Assembly (NCBI GenBank): GCA_030041455.1 | Contig: JASHNV010000034.1 | Span: 1 to 39,970, forward strand | Reading direction: 5' to 3' | DNA: 39,970 nucleotides | From: Spirochaetia bacterium | GTDB lineage: Bacteria; Spirochaetota; Spirochaetia; DAHUYW01 | In this document: in pieces, positions 27,367 to 36,015 of the stretch | Position numbering within the stretch: the stretch's first letter is position 1 | Layout of the letters: the number at the start of each line of letters is the position of its first letter | Translations under genes and position numbers: made by a program | The notes under the pieces: model-generated | Told to the model about the DNA's origin: nothing | The model's input: the letters and a program-made list of their open reading frames with translations, nothing else | The model's database searches: none

Positions 27367-27369
27367 CCG

Positions 27370-28218
27370 ATGCTCCTGAAGGAGCGCAGCATCCTGCCGG
27401 GATTCGTCCCGGCCTGGAGCTACACGGTGCTCTACGTGAGCCTCGTGCTCCTGATCCCCATCGCGGCGCTCGTGCTCAAGGCGGCCACGCTCTCGTGGCC
27501 GCACTTTTGGGCGGTCGTCGGGAGCCCTCGCGTCGTGGCCTCCTACCGCCTCAGCCTGCTCGCTTCCCTCGCCGGGGCGGGCGCGAACGCGGTGTTCGGG
27601 CTTCTCATCGCGTGGGTCCTGACCCGCTACCGCTTCCCCGGCCGAAGGATCGTCGACGCCCTCATCGACCTTCCCTTCGCCATGCCGACGGCGGTCGCCG
27701 GGATCGCGCTCACGACGATGTTCAGCCCGGTCGGCCTCCTCGGGCGCGCGCTCATCCCCCTCGGCGTCAAGGTCGATTTCACCCCGCTCGGCGTGGGAGT
27801 CGCGCTTACCTTCATCGGGCTGCCCTTCGTCGTGCGGACCGTCCAGCCGGTTCTCCTCGACCTCGACGCGGAGGTCGAGGAGGCGGCGGCCTCGCTCGGG
27901 GCGAGCCGGGCGCAGACGGTCCTTCGGGTGATCCTGCCGAGCATCCTCCCGAGCTGGCTCACCGGCTTCGCGCTCGCTTTCGCCCGCGCGCTCGGAGAGT
28001 ACGGCTCGGTCGTCTTCATCTCGGGGAACCTCCCGGGGAAGACTGAGATCAGCCCCCTCATCATCATCACGAAGCTCGAGCAGTTCGACTACGCGGGGGC
28101 GGCCGCGGTCGCGACCGTCATGCTCGTCTTCTCGTTCCTCCTGCTCCTCCTCATCAACCTGCTGCAGTGGTGGAGCGCGAGGCGTTTCGAGCCCGGCGCC
28201 CGGCGTCAACCGGCATGA
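27370..28218 (+). CDS. cysT: Sulfate ABC transporter permease CysT
   Basis: The inner-membrane permease has 282 residues and about six hydrophobic helices, starting at TVLYVSLVLLIPIAALVL. The EAA loop EEAAASLGASRAQTVLRVILP, which contacts the CysA ATPase, is at about 172-192, and the C-terminal GEYGSVVFISGNLPGKTEISPLIIITKLEQFDYAGA is typical of CysT/CysU. It pairs with CysW to form the sulfate channel. ATG 27370 lies three bases after sbp with only a weak AGG upstream, so it is probably coupled. The stop overlaps cysW as ATGA. Confidence 0.94.
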   Translation: MLLKERSILPGFVPAWSYTVLYVSLVLLIPIAALVLKAATLSWPHFWAVVGSPRVVASYRLSLLASLAGAGANAVFGLLIAWVLTRYRFPGRRIVDALIDLPFAMPTAVAGIALTTMFSPVGLLGRALIPLGVKVDFTPLGVGVALTFIGLPFVVRTVQPVLLDLDAEVEEAAASLGASRAQTVLRVILPSILPSWLTGFALAFARALGEYGSVVFISGNLPGKTEISPLIIITKLEQFDYAGAAAVATVMLVFSFLLLLLINLLQWWSARRFEPGARRQPA

Positions 28219-29084
28219 TCGAGCAGGCGCTCCGGGCCGAGCCCGCGCGGAGGAGCGAGGCGACCGACGAACGGCCCGTCGTCCGCGGAGCCCTCATCGT
28301 CGTCGCGCTGCTCTTCGTCGCGGTTTTTCTCGTCCTCCCGCTCCTCGTCGTCTTCGGCCAGGCCTTCGCGAAGGGCGTCGTTTTCTACGCGCGCGCGATC
28401 GAGGAGCCGGATTCCCTCGCCGCGATCCGCCTCACCCTGGTCACGGCTTTCGCGGCGGTCTCGCTCAATCTCGTCTTCGGCGTCCTCGCGGCGTGGACCA
28501 TCGCGAAGTTCCGCTTCTTCGGCCGGAGCGTCCTCGTCACGGTCATCGATCTGCCCTTCGCGATCTCGCCGGTCGTCTCGGGGCTCGTCTTCGTCCTCCT
28601 TTTCGGCGCCCAAGGCTGGCTCGGAGGCTGGCTTTCGGCGCACGACATCAGGATCGTGTTCGCGCCGCCGGGGATCGTTCTCGCGACGGTCTTCGTCACC
28701 TTCCCCTTCGTCGCCCGGGAGCTCATCCCCGTGATGCAGGCGCTCGGGAACGAGGAGGAAGAGGCGGCGATCGTGCTCGGCGCGAGCGGGCTGCAGACCT
28801 TCTTCCGCGTGACCCTCCCCAACGTCAAGTGGGGCCTCATGTACGGCATCGTCATCTGCAACGCGCGCGCGATGGGCGAGTTCGGAGCGGTTTCGGTGGT
28901 CTCCGGGCACGTGCGGGGCCTCACCGACACCATTCCCCTTCAGGTGGAAATCCTGTACAACGGATACAGCTTCACCGCCGCCTTCGCGATGGCTTCGCTC
29001 CTCGCGTTCCTCGCGATCGCGACCCTCGTCGTGAAGAGCCTCGTCGAGTGGAGGCTGAGCCGGGAGTCGAAAGATGGGAATTGA
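28215..29084 (+). CDS. cysW: Sulfate ABC transporter permease CysW
   Basis: The permease has 289 residues and about six helices, beginning [23 protein letters not shown]. The EAA loop [31 protein letters not shown] and the C-terminal [31 protein letters not shown] are CysW hallmarks. The N-terminal ~24 residues are charged and cytoplasmic. ATG 28215 shares four bases with the cysT stop; the end overlaps cysA by 11 bases. Confidence 0.94.
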   Translation: MIEQALRAEPARRSEATDERPVVRGALIVVALLFVAVFLVLPLLVVFGQAFAKGVVFYARAIEEPDSLAAIRLTLVTAFAAVSLNLVFGVLAAWTIAKFRFFGRSVLVTVIDLPFAISPVVSGLVFVLLFGAQGWLGGWLSAHDIRIVFAPPGIVLATVFVTFPFVARELIPVMQALGNEEEEAAIVLGASGLQTFFRVTLPNVKWGLMYGIVICNARAMGEFGAVSVVSGHVRGLTDTIPLQVEILYNGYSFTAAFAMASLLAFLAIATLVVKSLVEWRLSRESKDGN

Positions 29085-30111
29085 CGTCCGCGCGGTGAGC
29101 AAGCGCTTCGGCGGCTTCAGCGCGCTCGAGGATGTGAGCCTCGAAGTGAGATCGGGCGAGCTCCTCGCGCTGCTCGGGCCCTCGGGCTCCGGCAAGACGA
29201 CGCTCCTTCGCATCATCGCGGGGCTCGAGGTCGCCGACTCCGGGTCGCTCATCTTCCACGGAGAGGACGCCACCGCGAGGCGGGCGCGCGACCGGGAGGT
29301 CGGCTTCGTCTTCCAGCACTACGCCCTGTTCAAACACATGACGGTGTTCGAGAACGTCGCCTTCGGCCTTTCGGTGAAGCGGCGGCGGCTCGGCCTCACC
29401 CGCGCGGAGATCGCGCGGAAGGTCGGCGATCTCCTCAAGCTCGTGCAGATGGACTGGCTCGCCGACCGCTACCCGAGCCAGCTCTCCGGAGGCCAGCGGC
29501 AGCGGGTGGCGCTCGTGCGGGCGCTCGCGGTGGAGCCGAAGGTCGTGCTCCTCGACGAGCCCTTCGGCGCGCTCGACGCGAAGGTCCGCGGCGAGCTCAG
29601 GCGCTGGATCCGGCGCCTGCACGACGAGATCCACCTCACGAGCGTGTTCGTGACGCACGACCAGGACGAGGCGCTCGAGGTCGCGGACCGGGTGGTCATC
29701 ATGAACCAGGGGAAGATCGAGCAGATCGGCACGCCCGAGGAGGTCTACGACCGCCCGGCGAATCTCTTCGTCTACACTTTCCTCGGGAACGTCAATCTCT
29801 TCAGGGGCAGGCACGCGCGCGAGGGCGTCCACCCGGAGAACGGCGGGGGAGAGGCCGACGCCTACGTCCGTCCGCACGAGATCGAGCTCTTCCGCGAGCG
29901 CCGATCGGAGCAGTCGGTGCCGATCGTCGTGAGCCACGTCCGGGCGATCGGCCCGATCGTGCGTCTCGAGCTCAAGCGCGCCGACACCGGCGACCTCCTC
30001 GAGGCGGAGCTCACGAAAGAGCGCTATCGCGAGATCGGTCTCGCGGTGGGGGAGGCGGGGTTCGTCGACCCGCGCAACCTTCGCTTCTTCGAGAGCGACT
30101 ATTCCATCTGA
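29074..30111 (+). CDS. cysA: Sulfate ABC transporter ATPase CysA
   Basis: The ATPase has 345 residues. Walker [10 protein letters not shown] is at 35-43, the Q-loop in [12 protein letters not shown], signature LSGGQRQR at 137-144, Walker [13 protein letters not shown] at 157-168, and the H-loop in [26 protein letters not shown] leads into a C-terminal TOBE-like domain of about 100 residues ([13 protein letters not shown]...). It powers the Sbp-CysTW importer. The start overlaps cysW. Only about 16 bases separate its stop from the -35 box of the next transcription unit, so read-through into that operon is possible. Confidence 0.94.
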   Translation: MGIDVRAVSKRFGGFSALEDVSLEVRSGELLALLGPSGSGKTTLLRIIAGLEVADSGSLIFHGEDATARRARDREVGFVFQHYALFKHMTVFENVAFGLSVKRRRLGLTRAEIARKVGDLLKLVQMDWLADRYPSQLSGGQRQRVALVRALAVEPKVVLLDEPFGALDAKVRGELRRWIRRLHDEIHLTSVFVTHDQDEALEVADRVVIMNQGKIEQIGTPEEVYDRPANLFVYTFLGNVNLFRGRHAREGVHPENGGGEADAYVRPHEIELFRERRSEQSVPIVVSHVRAIGPIVRLELKRADTGDLLEAELTKERYREIGLAVGEAGFVDPRNLRFFESDYSI

Positions 30112-30127
30112 GCCTGGGCCCGCCGGC

Positions 30128-30156
30128 TTGACAAAGCGCGCCGCGACAAATATAAC
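30128..30156 (+). promoter_or_regulatory. Promoter of the cysteine-biosynthesis operon
   Basis: TTGACA (30128-30133), a 17-base spacer and TATAAC (30151-30156) are near consensus. The predicted start near 30163 lies inside operator B and leaves about 37 bases of leader with GGAGG before GTG 30200. Confidence 0.8.
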
Positions 30157-30160
30157 CTAC

Positions 30161-30182
30161 TCACGTGACTTAATCTACAATA
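30161..30182 (+). promoter_or_regulatory. Operator B: half-site over the start of the cysteine operon
   Basis: TCACGTGACTTAAT, then CT and ACAATA, repeat the operator A motif with one mismatch and one extra base, in the opposite orientation. Around the TCACGTGA core the left arm is degenerate (about five of ten positions). It covers the expected transcription start just downstream of the -10 box, consistent with repression. Confidence 0.65.
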
Positions 30183-30199
30183 GGAGCTCGGAGGACAGA

Positions 30200-30937
30200 G
30201 TGAGCGGCACAGTTTGGATCGTCGGCGCGGGGCCCGGGGACCCGGAGCTCCTCACGCTGAAGGCGGCGAGGCTCATCGCCGAGGCGGAGGTCGTTCTCTA
30301 CGACGCCCTCGTGAACGACGAGGTGCTCGAGGGGATCTCGGCGGAGTGCCTGTTCGTCGGCAAGCGCCGCGGATTTCGCGCCTTCAGCCAGGAGGAGATC
30401 AACAGGATGCTTCTCGACGCGGCGCTGCGCCGGGAGCGGGTCGTGCGCCTGAAGGGAGGAGACCCGTTCGTGTTCGGCCGCGGAGGCGAAGAGGCGCTTT
30501 TCCTTCGCGCCCACGGCATCCGCTGCGAGGTGGTGCCCGGCGTCTCGGCGGCGCTTGCCGCGGCGGCGGGGTCGGGCATCCCGCTCACCCACCGCGGGCT
30601 CTCCTCGAGCGTGTCGCTCTGCGCCGGAGCGCCGGAGGAGAAGATCGTTTTTCCCGAGACCGACACGGTGGTCTACTACATGGGCGCCTCCTCCTTGAGC
30701 CGGATCTTCGCGAAGGCGATCCGCTCGGGCTTGAGCGCCGAGGCGCCGGTCGCCCTCATCCACAACGCGAGCCTTCCCGACGAGGCCGTGTGGGTCCGCT
30801 CGGCCGGCGAGCTCCGCGACGGGACCCCGGACTTTCCCTCCCCGCTCCTCGTCATCGTCGGCGAGGTCGTCCGCCTCGCGCCGTCGCTCGCCGATCTCGC
30901 CTCCTCCGCTCGAGCCGGGGCGGGAGGCGGGCGATGA
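30200..30937 (+). CDS. cobA: Uroporphyrinogen-III C-methyltransferase
   Basis: SUMT, 245 residues from GTG 30200 (GGAGG five bases upstream). It methylates uroporphyrinogen III twice with SAM, giving precorrin-2 for siroheme. GAGPGDPELLTLKA is at 9-22, VLYDALVND at 32-40, RLKGGDPFVFGRGGEE at 83-98, VPGVSAALAAAAGSGIPLTHRG at 112-133 and YMGA further on. It corresponds to the C-terminal domain of CysG; the N-terminal functions are on a separate gene four positions downstream. Being first in the sulfite-reductase operon, it serves siroheme rather than cobalamin. The stop overlaps cysH as ATGA. Confidence 0.93.
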   Translation: MSGTVWIVGAGPGDPELLTLKAARLIAEAEVVLYDALVNDEVLEGISAECLFVGKRRGFRAFSQEEINRMLLDAALRRERVVRLKGGDPFVFGRGGEEALFLRAHGIRCEVVPGVSAALAAAAGSGIPLTHRGLSSSVSLCAGAPEEKIVFPETDTVVYYMGASSLSRIFAKAIRSGLSAEAPVALIHNASLPDEAVWVRSAGELRDGTPDFPSPLLVIVGEVVRLAPSLADLASSARAGAGGGR

Positions 30938-31704
30938 GCGGCGCGTCGCTCGCCGCCGAGAGGCTCCTTCGGGAGACCGAGGGCCTCGCCGACGAAGCGT
31001 TCATCGCCGCGGTCGCGCGCTCCTTCCCGGGGCGGATCGCCTTCGCCTCCTCGCTCGGGCCCGAGGATCAGGTGCTGACCCATCTCCTCATGGCCCAGGA
31101 CCCGGGCATTCCCATCTTCACGCTCGACACCGGGAGGCTCCCCGAGGAGACCTACGAGCTCATTCAGGAGACGCGCTCCTTTTTCGGCAAGGAGATCGAG
31201 CTTGTCTTCCCCGACTCGGCCGAGGTCGAGGAGCTCGTGAGGGAGCGCGGCCCGAACCTCTTTTACGAGAGCGTGGACAATCGCAAGGCCTGCTGCAACG
31301 CCCGGAAGGTTCTTCCGCTCAAGCGGAAGCTCGCAGGCTACGACGCCTGGATCACGGGCTTGCGCCGAAGCCAGTCGGTGACCCGCGGCGGGCTCGCCCG
31401 CGTCGAGCACGACGCGGCGAACGACAAGGTGAAGATCAATCCGCTCGTCGACTGGTCGCGCGAGGCGGTCTGGAGCTACCTGCGCGCGCACGCGCTGCCC
31501 TACAACAAGCTCCACGACCGGGGCTTCCCGAGCATCGGCTGCGCGCCGTGCACGCGGGCGGTGCGGCCCGGGGAGGACGAGCGGGCGGGCAGGTGGTGGT
31601 GGGAGCGCGCCGATCAGCGGGAATGCGGCATCCACGTTCAGGACGGAAAGGTCACGCGAAGACGCATCGAGGTCGAGAATGTACGAGCACCTAGACAAGC
31701 TTGA
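30934..31704 (+). CDS. cysH: Assimilatory APS reductase, iron-sulfur type
   Basis: The PAPS/APS reductase family protein has 256 residues. [15 protein letters not shown] and [16 protein letters not shown] form the nucleotide site. Cys120-Cys121 (KACCNARKV) and Cys203-x2-Cys206 (GCAPCTRAV) are the [4Fe-4S] ligands that mark APS- rather than PAPS-specific enzymes, and the C-terminal catalytic cysteine is Cys231 in ECGIH. It therefore reduces APS directly to sulfite and AMP with thioredoxin, which makes APS kinase unnecessary. The start overlaps cobA (ATGA) and the end overlaps cysD by 26 bases. Confidence 0.95.
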   Translation: MSGASLAAERLLRETEGLADEAFIAAVARSFPGRIAFASSLGPEDQVLTHLLMAQDPGIPIFTLDTGRLPEETYELIQETRSFFGKEIELVFPDSAEVEELVRERGPNLFYESVDNRKACCNARKVLPLKRKLAGYDAWITGLRRSQSVTRGGLARVEHDAANDKVKINPLVDWSREAVWSYLRAHALPYNKLHDRGFPSIGCAPCTRAVRPGEDERAGRWWWERADQRECGIHVQDGKVTRRRIEVENVRAPRQA

Positions 31705-32560
31705 AGCGCAGAGCGTCTACATTTTCCGCGAGGCCTACCGCAAGTTCAAGAACCTCGCGATGCTCTGGTCGATCGGAAAGGACAGCACCGTGCTCCTGTG
31801 GCTCGCGCGAAAGGCTTTCCTCGGCCACGTTCCCTTCCCGCTCGTGCACATCGACACTTCCTTCAAGATACCGGAGATGATCTCCTACCGGGACCACCTC
31901 GCCTTAAGCTGGCGGCTGAACATGGTCTACGGCCAGAACACGGAGGCGCTTCGGGCGAAGCGGACCTTTCCCGACGGCGCGCTCTCGCGCACCGAGTGCT
32001 GCCAGGCGCTGAAAAGCGACGCGCTCAGGCACACGCTCTCAGGCGAGTGGACCCGCTTCCGGCTCGACCACAAGCTCAAGAAGTACGTGCCCGACGAGAA
32101 CACCGAGCCCTACACCGGCGTCATCGTCGGGGTGCGCGCCGACGAGGAGGGCAGCCGCTCGAAGGAGCGCTATTTCTCGCCGCGCGACAAGCACAACGAC
32201 TGGAACGTCGACGACCAGCCGCCGGAGCTGTGGAATCAGTTCAAGACCGACTTCGCCCCCGGGACTCACATCCGCATCCATCCGCTCCTCGATTGGACCG
32301 AGCTCAACATCTGGGAGTACATCCACCGCGAAAGCATTCCGGTCGTCTCGCTGTACTTCGACTGCGGGGAGGGGACCCGCTACCGCTCCCTCGGGTGCTA
32401 TCCGTGCACGACGCCGGTGGCGTCGAAGGCGCGGAACGTCGAGGAGATCATCGAGGAGCTTCGCACCGGCAAGTTCTCGAACGTCGCCGAGCGCTCGGGC
32501 CGAGCGCAGGACCTCGAGGGGGCCGGGCTCGAGGTCCTGCGCCGAAGCGGGTACATGTGA
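31679..32560 (+). CDS. cysD: Sulfate adenylyltransferase subunit 2
   Basis: CysD, 293 residues, the catalytic subunit of ATP sulfurylase that forms APS from sulfate and ATP. The pyrophosphate loop SIGKDST is at 31-37 (the N-type PP-loop SxGKDS). [67 protein letters not shown] and [14 protein letters not shown] are all CysD hallmarks. It needs the CysN GTPase, encoded 10 bases downstream. ATG 31679 lies within the cysH 3' end, so translation is coupled. Confidence 0.97.
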   Translation: MYEHLDKLEAQSVYIFREAYRKFKNLAMLWSIGKDSTVLLWLARKAFLGHVPFPLVHIDTSFKIPEMISYRDHLALSWRLNMVYGQNTEALRAKRTFPDGALSRTECCQALKSDALRHTLSGEWTRFRLDHKLKKYVPDENTEPYTGVIVGVRADEEGSRSKERYFSPRDKHNDWNVDDQPPELWNQFKTDFAPGTHIRIHPLLDWTELNIWEYIHRESIPVVSLYFDCGEGTRYRSLGCYPCTTPVASKARNVEEIIEELRTGKFSNVAERSGRAQDLEGAGLEVLRRSGYM

Positions 32561-32570
32561 CGGGGGAGCG

Positions 32571-34358
32571 ATGCAGCGAGAGCGATTGAACCTCGTCGTG
32601 GTCGGCCACGTCGACCACGGCAAAAGCACGGTGATAGGGAGGCTCCTCGCCGATACCGGCTCGCTTCCGGAAGGCAGGCTCGAGCAGGTGAAGGCGACCT
32701 GCGCGCGCAACGCGAAGCCCTTCGAATACGCCTTCCTGCTCGACGCGCTCGCGAACGAGCAGAGCCAGGGGATCACGATCGATACCGCGCGCTGCTTCTT
32801 CAAGTCGAAGACGCGCGATTACATCATCATCGACGCGCCGGGCCACATCGAGTTCCTCAAGAACATGGTGACCGGCGCCGCGCGCGCCGAGGCCGCGCTC
32901 CTCGTGATCGACGCAAAGGAGGGGGTGAGGGAGAACTCCCGCCGCCACGGCTACATGCTCTCGATGCTCGGCATTCGGCAGGTCGTCGTCTGCGTGAACA
33001 AGATGGACCTCGTCGCCTACGCCGAGAGCGCCTACGAGGCGATCTCGGCGGAGTACGCCGCCTTTCTCGCGCGGATCGGCGTCCGCCCCGCCGCGTTCAT
33101 TCCGATCAGCGCGATCAACGGCGAGAACCTCATCGAGCCCGCCGCGAGCCTCGGCTGGTACCGGGGACCGGCGCTCCTCGATCTCATCGACGGGTTCGCG
33201 AACGAGAAGGCGAGCGACGAGAAGAGCTTCCGCTTCCCGGTGCAGGACGTCTACAAGTTCACCGAGTACGGCGACGATCGCCGGGTCGTCGCCGGGCGGG
33301 TGGAGTCGGGCTCGATCGGCGTGGGCGAGGAGGTGGTCTTCCTTCCCTCGAACAAGCGGGCTAGGATCCGGAGCATCGAGGAGTTCAGCCACGAGCCCCG
33401 CACGAGCGTCTCCGCGGGGCTCTCGACGGCGTTCACCGTGGAGCCCGAGGTGTACGTCCGGCCCGGGGAGGTCATGGTCCGCGCGGGGGACCCCCCGCCC
33501 ATGGTCGGAACCACGTTCCGCGCCAACCTCTTTTGGATGGGCCGCCAGCCGATGGTCCGGGGCCGGAAGTACAAGCTGAAGATCGCGACCGCCGAGGTGC
33601 CGGTTTGGCTCCGCGCCGTCCGCTCCGCGCTCGACGCCTCCGAGCTTCAGGCGGTCGAGGCGAAGGGCCAGATCGACCTCTACGACGTCGCCGACTGCGT
33701 CCTTGAGACCTTCAAGCCCGTCGCGGGCGACCGCATCGGCGACGTCGCCGCCACCGGACGGTTCGTCATCGTCGACGGCTTCGAGATCGCGGGCGGCGGC
33801 ATCCTGATCGAGCAGGCGAGCGAGGAGCGGAGCCTCGTGCGGGAGCACATCCGCGTCCGCGAGCGCGGTTGGGAGCGCACGCCGATCACGGCGGGGATCC
33901 GCTCGGCGCGCTACCAGCAGCGCTCGACGTTCGTCGTCGTCGCGGGCGAGGCCGACGTGGACGCGAGGCCGCTTGCGAGGCGGCTCGAGGAGCGCCTCCT
34001 CGAGCGCGGGCGCTTCGTCTACTACCTCGGGCTCTCCAACGCGCTTCTCGGCGTCCAGGCCGACGTCGGGGAGGACCGCTCCGAGTTCATCCGCCGCCTC
34101 GGCGAGGTCGCGCACCTGTTCACCGACGCCGGCACGATCCTCATCGCGACGGTCCCGGACGCCGACGACGACGAGCTCTCGATCCTGCGGGAGCTCAACC
34201 GGCCCAACGACATGCTCGTGGTGTCGCTCGGCGAGGGGCAGCTCGACGGGTCTCCGGTGGACCTTCGCCTCGCCGAAGGGATCGAGCCTGAGAGCGGCGC
34301 GCGCGAGATCGAGAGCCTCCTCATGCGGAACAACGTGTTCGTCGAGTACGCGATCTAG
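32571..34358 (+). CDS. cysN: Sulfate adenylyltransferase subunit 1 with relic APS-kinase domain
   Basis: The protein has 595 residues. The N-terminal ~430 form an EF-Tu-like GTPase that drives APS formation by CysD: G1 GHVDHGKST at 12-20, [11 protein letters not shown] near 68-77, [12 protein letters not shown] at 88-99 and NKMD at 143-146. After the beta-barrel, residues 447-595 align by pattern with APS kinase ([50 protein letters not shown]). The P-loop GLSGAGKST of true kinases is replaced by GEADVDARP (459-467), and the GDNVRHGL substrate motif by GLSNALLGV. The domain should not phosphorylate APS and may be structural or regulatory. ATG 32571 follows a GGGGGAG stretch. Confidence 0.93.
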   Translation: MQRERLNLVVVGHVDHGKSTVIGRLLADTGSLPEGRLEQVKATCARNAKPFEYAFLLDALANEQSQGITIDTARCFFKSKTRDYIIIDAPGHIEFLKNMVTGAARAEAALLVIDAKEGVRENSRRHGYMLSMLGIRQVVVCVNKMDLVAYAESAYEAISAEYAAFLARIGVRPAAFIPISAINGENLIEPAASLGWYRGPALLDLIDGFANEKASDEKSFRFPVQDVYKFTEYGDDRRVVAGRVESGSIGVGEEVVFLPSNKRARIRSIEEFSHEPRTSVSAGLSTAFTVEPEVYVRPGEVMVRAGDPPPMVGTTFRANLFWMGRQPMVRGRKYKLKIATAEVPVWLRAVRSALDASELQAVEAKGQIDLYDVADCVLETFKPVAGDRIGDVAATGRFVIVDGFEIAGGGILIEQASEERSLVREHIRVRERGWERTPITAGIRSARYQQRSTFVVVAGEADVDARPLARRLEERLLERGRFVYYLGLSNALLGVQADVGEDRSEFIRRLGEVAHLFTDAGTILIATVPDADDDELSILRELNRPNDMLVVSLGEGQLDGSPVDLRLAEGIEPESGAREIESLLMRNNVFVEYAI

Positions 34359-34367
34359 GGGGAACCT

Positions 34368-35060
34368 ATGTACATGCCGTTGATGATCGACGTGAGGCGC
34401 GCGGTGGTTTTCGGAGGCGAGCGCGGCGAAGGGCTGCAGAAGACCGAGAAGCTCTCGGTCTACGCCGACGAGCTTCTCGTGGTGCCCGAGAGCGTCTTTC
34501 CCGCCGAGTTCATCCTCCTCGCGGCGGGCCGCCTTCCCCACGTCGGCGAGGAGCTCTCGCTCGGAACGGAGCGGAGGGTCCCCGTGGCGGCCGAGGCGGC
34601 GGCGGCCGGAAACGCCGGACGTTTCATCGAAGGCGCGACGTTCGTCGTGAGCGACCTTCGGGACCGCTCGCTCAACGAGACCATCTCCGGGCTCTGCCGC
34701 GCGAGGGGCATCCTCTGCAACGTGATCGACACGAAGGACCTCTGCTCGACCTGGTTCATGAGCCTCATCGACACGCCGCACCTCCTCGCCGGTATCTCGT
34801 CGAAGGGAGGCTGCGCCTACTACGCCCGCCAGACGAGGATCGAGCTCGAGGAGGAGTTCCGATCGCGCGAGCCGGTCGCGGAGATCCTCGTCGATCTCCG
34901 CGACCGCGTTCCCTCAGGCGTCGAGCGCAACGAGGTGCTCGACGCGGTCTACCGGGACGGAGAGTTCAGCCGCCTCAGGCGGGAGGGCCGCTGGATCGAG
35001 GCGCGCTCGCGCGCGGAGGCGCTCTTCGGCGGGCTCCTCGCCGCTCGGGCGGCGGGATAG
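34368..35060 (+). CDS. Precorrin-2 dehydrogenase / siroheme synthase N-terminal-like protein
   Basis: The protein has 230 residues with the SirC/Met8/CysG-N layout. [17 protein letters not shown] starts a Rossmann fold, but the usual GGGxVAxRK loop is altered to [14 protein letters not shown] (16-29). [30 protein letters not shown] leads to Asp121, at the position of the catalytic aspartate, and [23 protein letters not shown] (142-164) corresponds to the conserved AISTGGxSPxLARxxR helix. It probably oxidises precorrin-2 to sirohydrochlorin and may also insert iron, since no separate ferrochelatase gene is nearby. ATG 34368 lies nine bases after cysN. Confidence 0.82.
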   Translation: MYMPLMIDVRRAVVFGGERGEGLQKTEKLSVYADELLVVPESVFPAEFILLAAGRLPHVGEELSLGTERRVPVAAEAAAAGNAGRFIEGATFVVSDLRDRSLNETISGLCRARGILCNVIDTKDLCSTWFMSLIDTPHLLAGISSKGGCAYYARQTRIELEEEFRSREPVAEILVDLRDRVPSGVERNEVLDAVYRDGEFSRLRREGRWIEARSRAEALFGGLLAARAAG

Positions 35061-35068
35061 GAGGAGCA

Positions 35069-35998
35069 TTGGCCGGAATCGTCGACGATCTCACCCAGCT
35101 CATCGGCAACACTCCCCTCGTCCGCTTGCGGCGCTTCGGCGCCGCAAGCGGCGCGGAGATCCTCGTCAAGGTCGAGGCGTTCAACCCGGGCTCGTCGGTG
35201 AAAGACCGCATCGGCCTCGCGATGATCGAGGCGGCGGAGCGCGACGGAAAGCTCAAGCCCGGCTCGACCATCATCGAGCCGACCTCCGGGAACACCGGGA
35301 TCGGGCTCGCGCTCGTCGCGGCGATCCGGGGGTACCACGTCATCCTCACCATGCCCGACAGCATGAGCGTCGAGCGCCGGAAGCTCCTGCGCTCGCTCGG
35401 AGCCGAGATCGTGCTCACCGACGGCAAGCAGGGAATGGTCGGCGCGATGGGCGTCGCGAACAGCCTCGCCGAGAAGATCGAGGGCTCCTTCGTGCCCCAG
35501 CAGTTCGACAATCCCGCCAACCCGGACGTCCACTTCCGCACCACCGGGCCGGAGATCTGGCGCGATACCGGGGGAAAGCTCGATTTCTTCGTGGCGGGGG
35601 TCGGAACGGGAGGCACGATCTCCGGGGCCGGCCGCTACCTGAAGGCGCAGGACCCCAAGGTGAGGGTCGTGGCGGTTGAGCCGACCGAGTCCGCGGTCAT
35701 GTCGGGCGGAGAGGCCGGAAGCCACATGATCCAAGGGCTCGGCGCGGGCTTCATCCCCGGGAATCTCGATACCGCGGTCGTCGACGAAGTGATTCAAATC
35801 GAGAGCCTCGACGCGATCAAGGCGGCGAAGGAGCTCGCGCGAAGCGAGGGGCTCCTCGTCGGGATCTCCTCGGGCGCCGCCGCCGCGGCCGCGCTCGTGG
35901 TCGCGGCGAAGCCCGAGAATCGCGGCAAGCGCATCGTAGCGGTCCTTCCCGACACCGCCGAGCGCTACATCTCGACCCTTCTCTTCTACGAAGACTGA
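35069..35998 (+). CDS. cysK: Cysteine synthase A
   Basis: The O-acetylserine sulfhydrylase has 309 residues. It makes cysteine from O-acetylserine and sulfide with PLP. The cofactor lysine is Lys45 in [10 protein letters not shown], the substrate loop is [11 protein letters not shown] at 71-81, the phosphate loop is [15 protein letters not shown], and [12 protein letters not shown] lies near the C-terminus. It starts at TTG 35069, supported by GGAGGAGCA directly upstream and by the N-terminus [17 protein letters not shown]. It lies eight bases after the precorrin-2 dehydrogenase gene. The O-acetylserine supplier CysE is not in the window. Confidence 0.96.
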   Translation: MAGIVDDLTQLIGNTPLVRLRRFGAASGAEILVKVEAFNPGSSVKDRIGLAMIEAAERDGKLKPGSTIIEPTSGNTGIGLALVAAIRGYHVILTMPDSMSVERRKLLRSLGAEIVLTDGKQGMVGAMGVANSLAEKIEGSFVPQQFDNPANPDVHFRTTGPEIWRDTGGKLDFFVAGVGTGGTISGAGRYLKAQDPKVRVVAVEPTESAVMSGGEAGSHMIQGLGAGFIPGNLDTAVVDEVIQIESLDAIKAAKELARSEGLLVGISSGAAAAAALVVAAKPENRGKRIVAVLPDTAERYISTLLFYED

Positions 35999-36015
35999 CG
36001 GGAAATGGAGGCAGT

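Noticed and set aside
32448-34781. Minus-strand open frame opposite cysN
   Set aside because: Antisense to cysN, with low-complexity charged sequence and no homology pattern.
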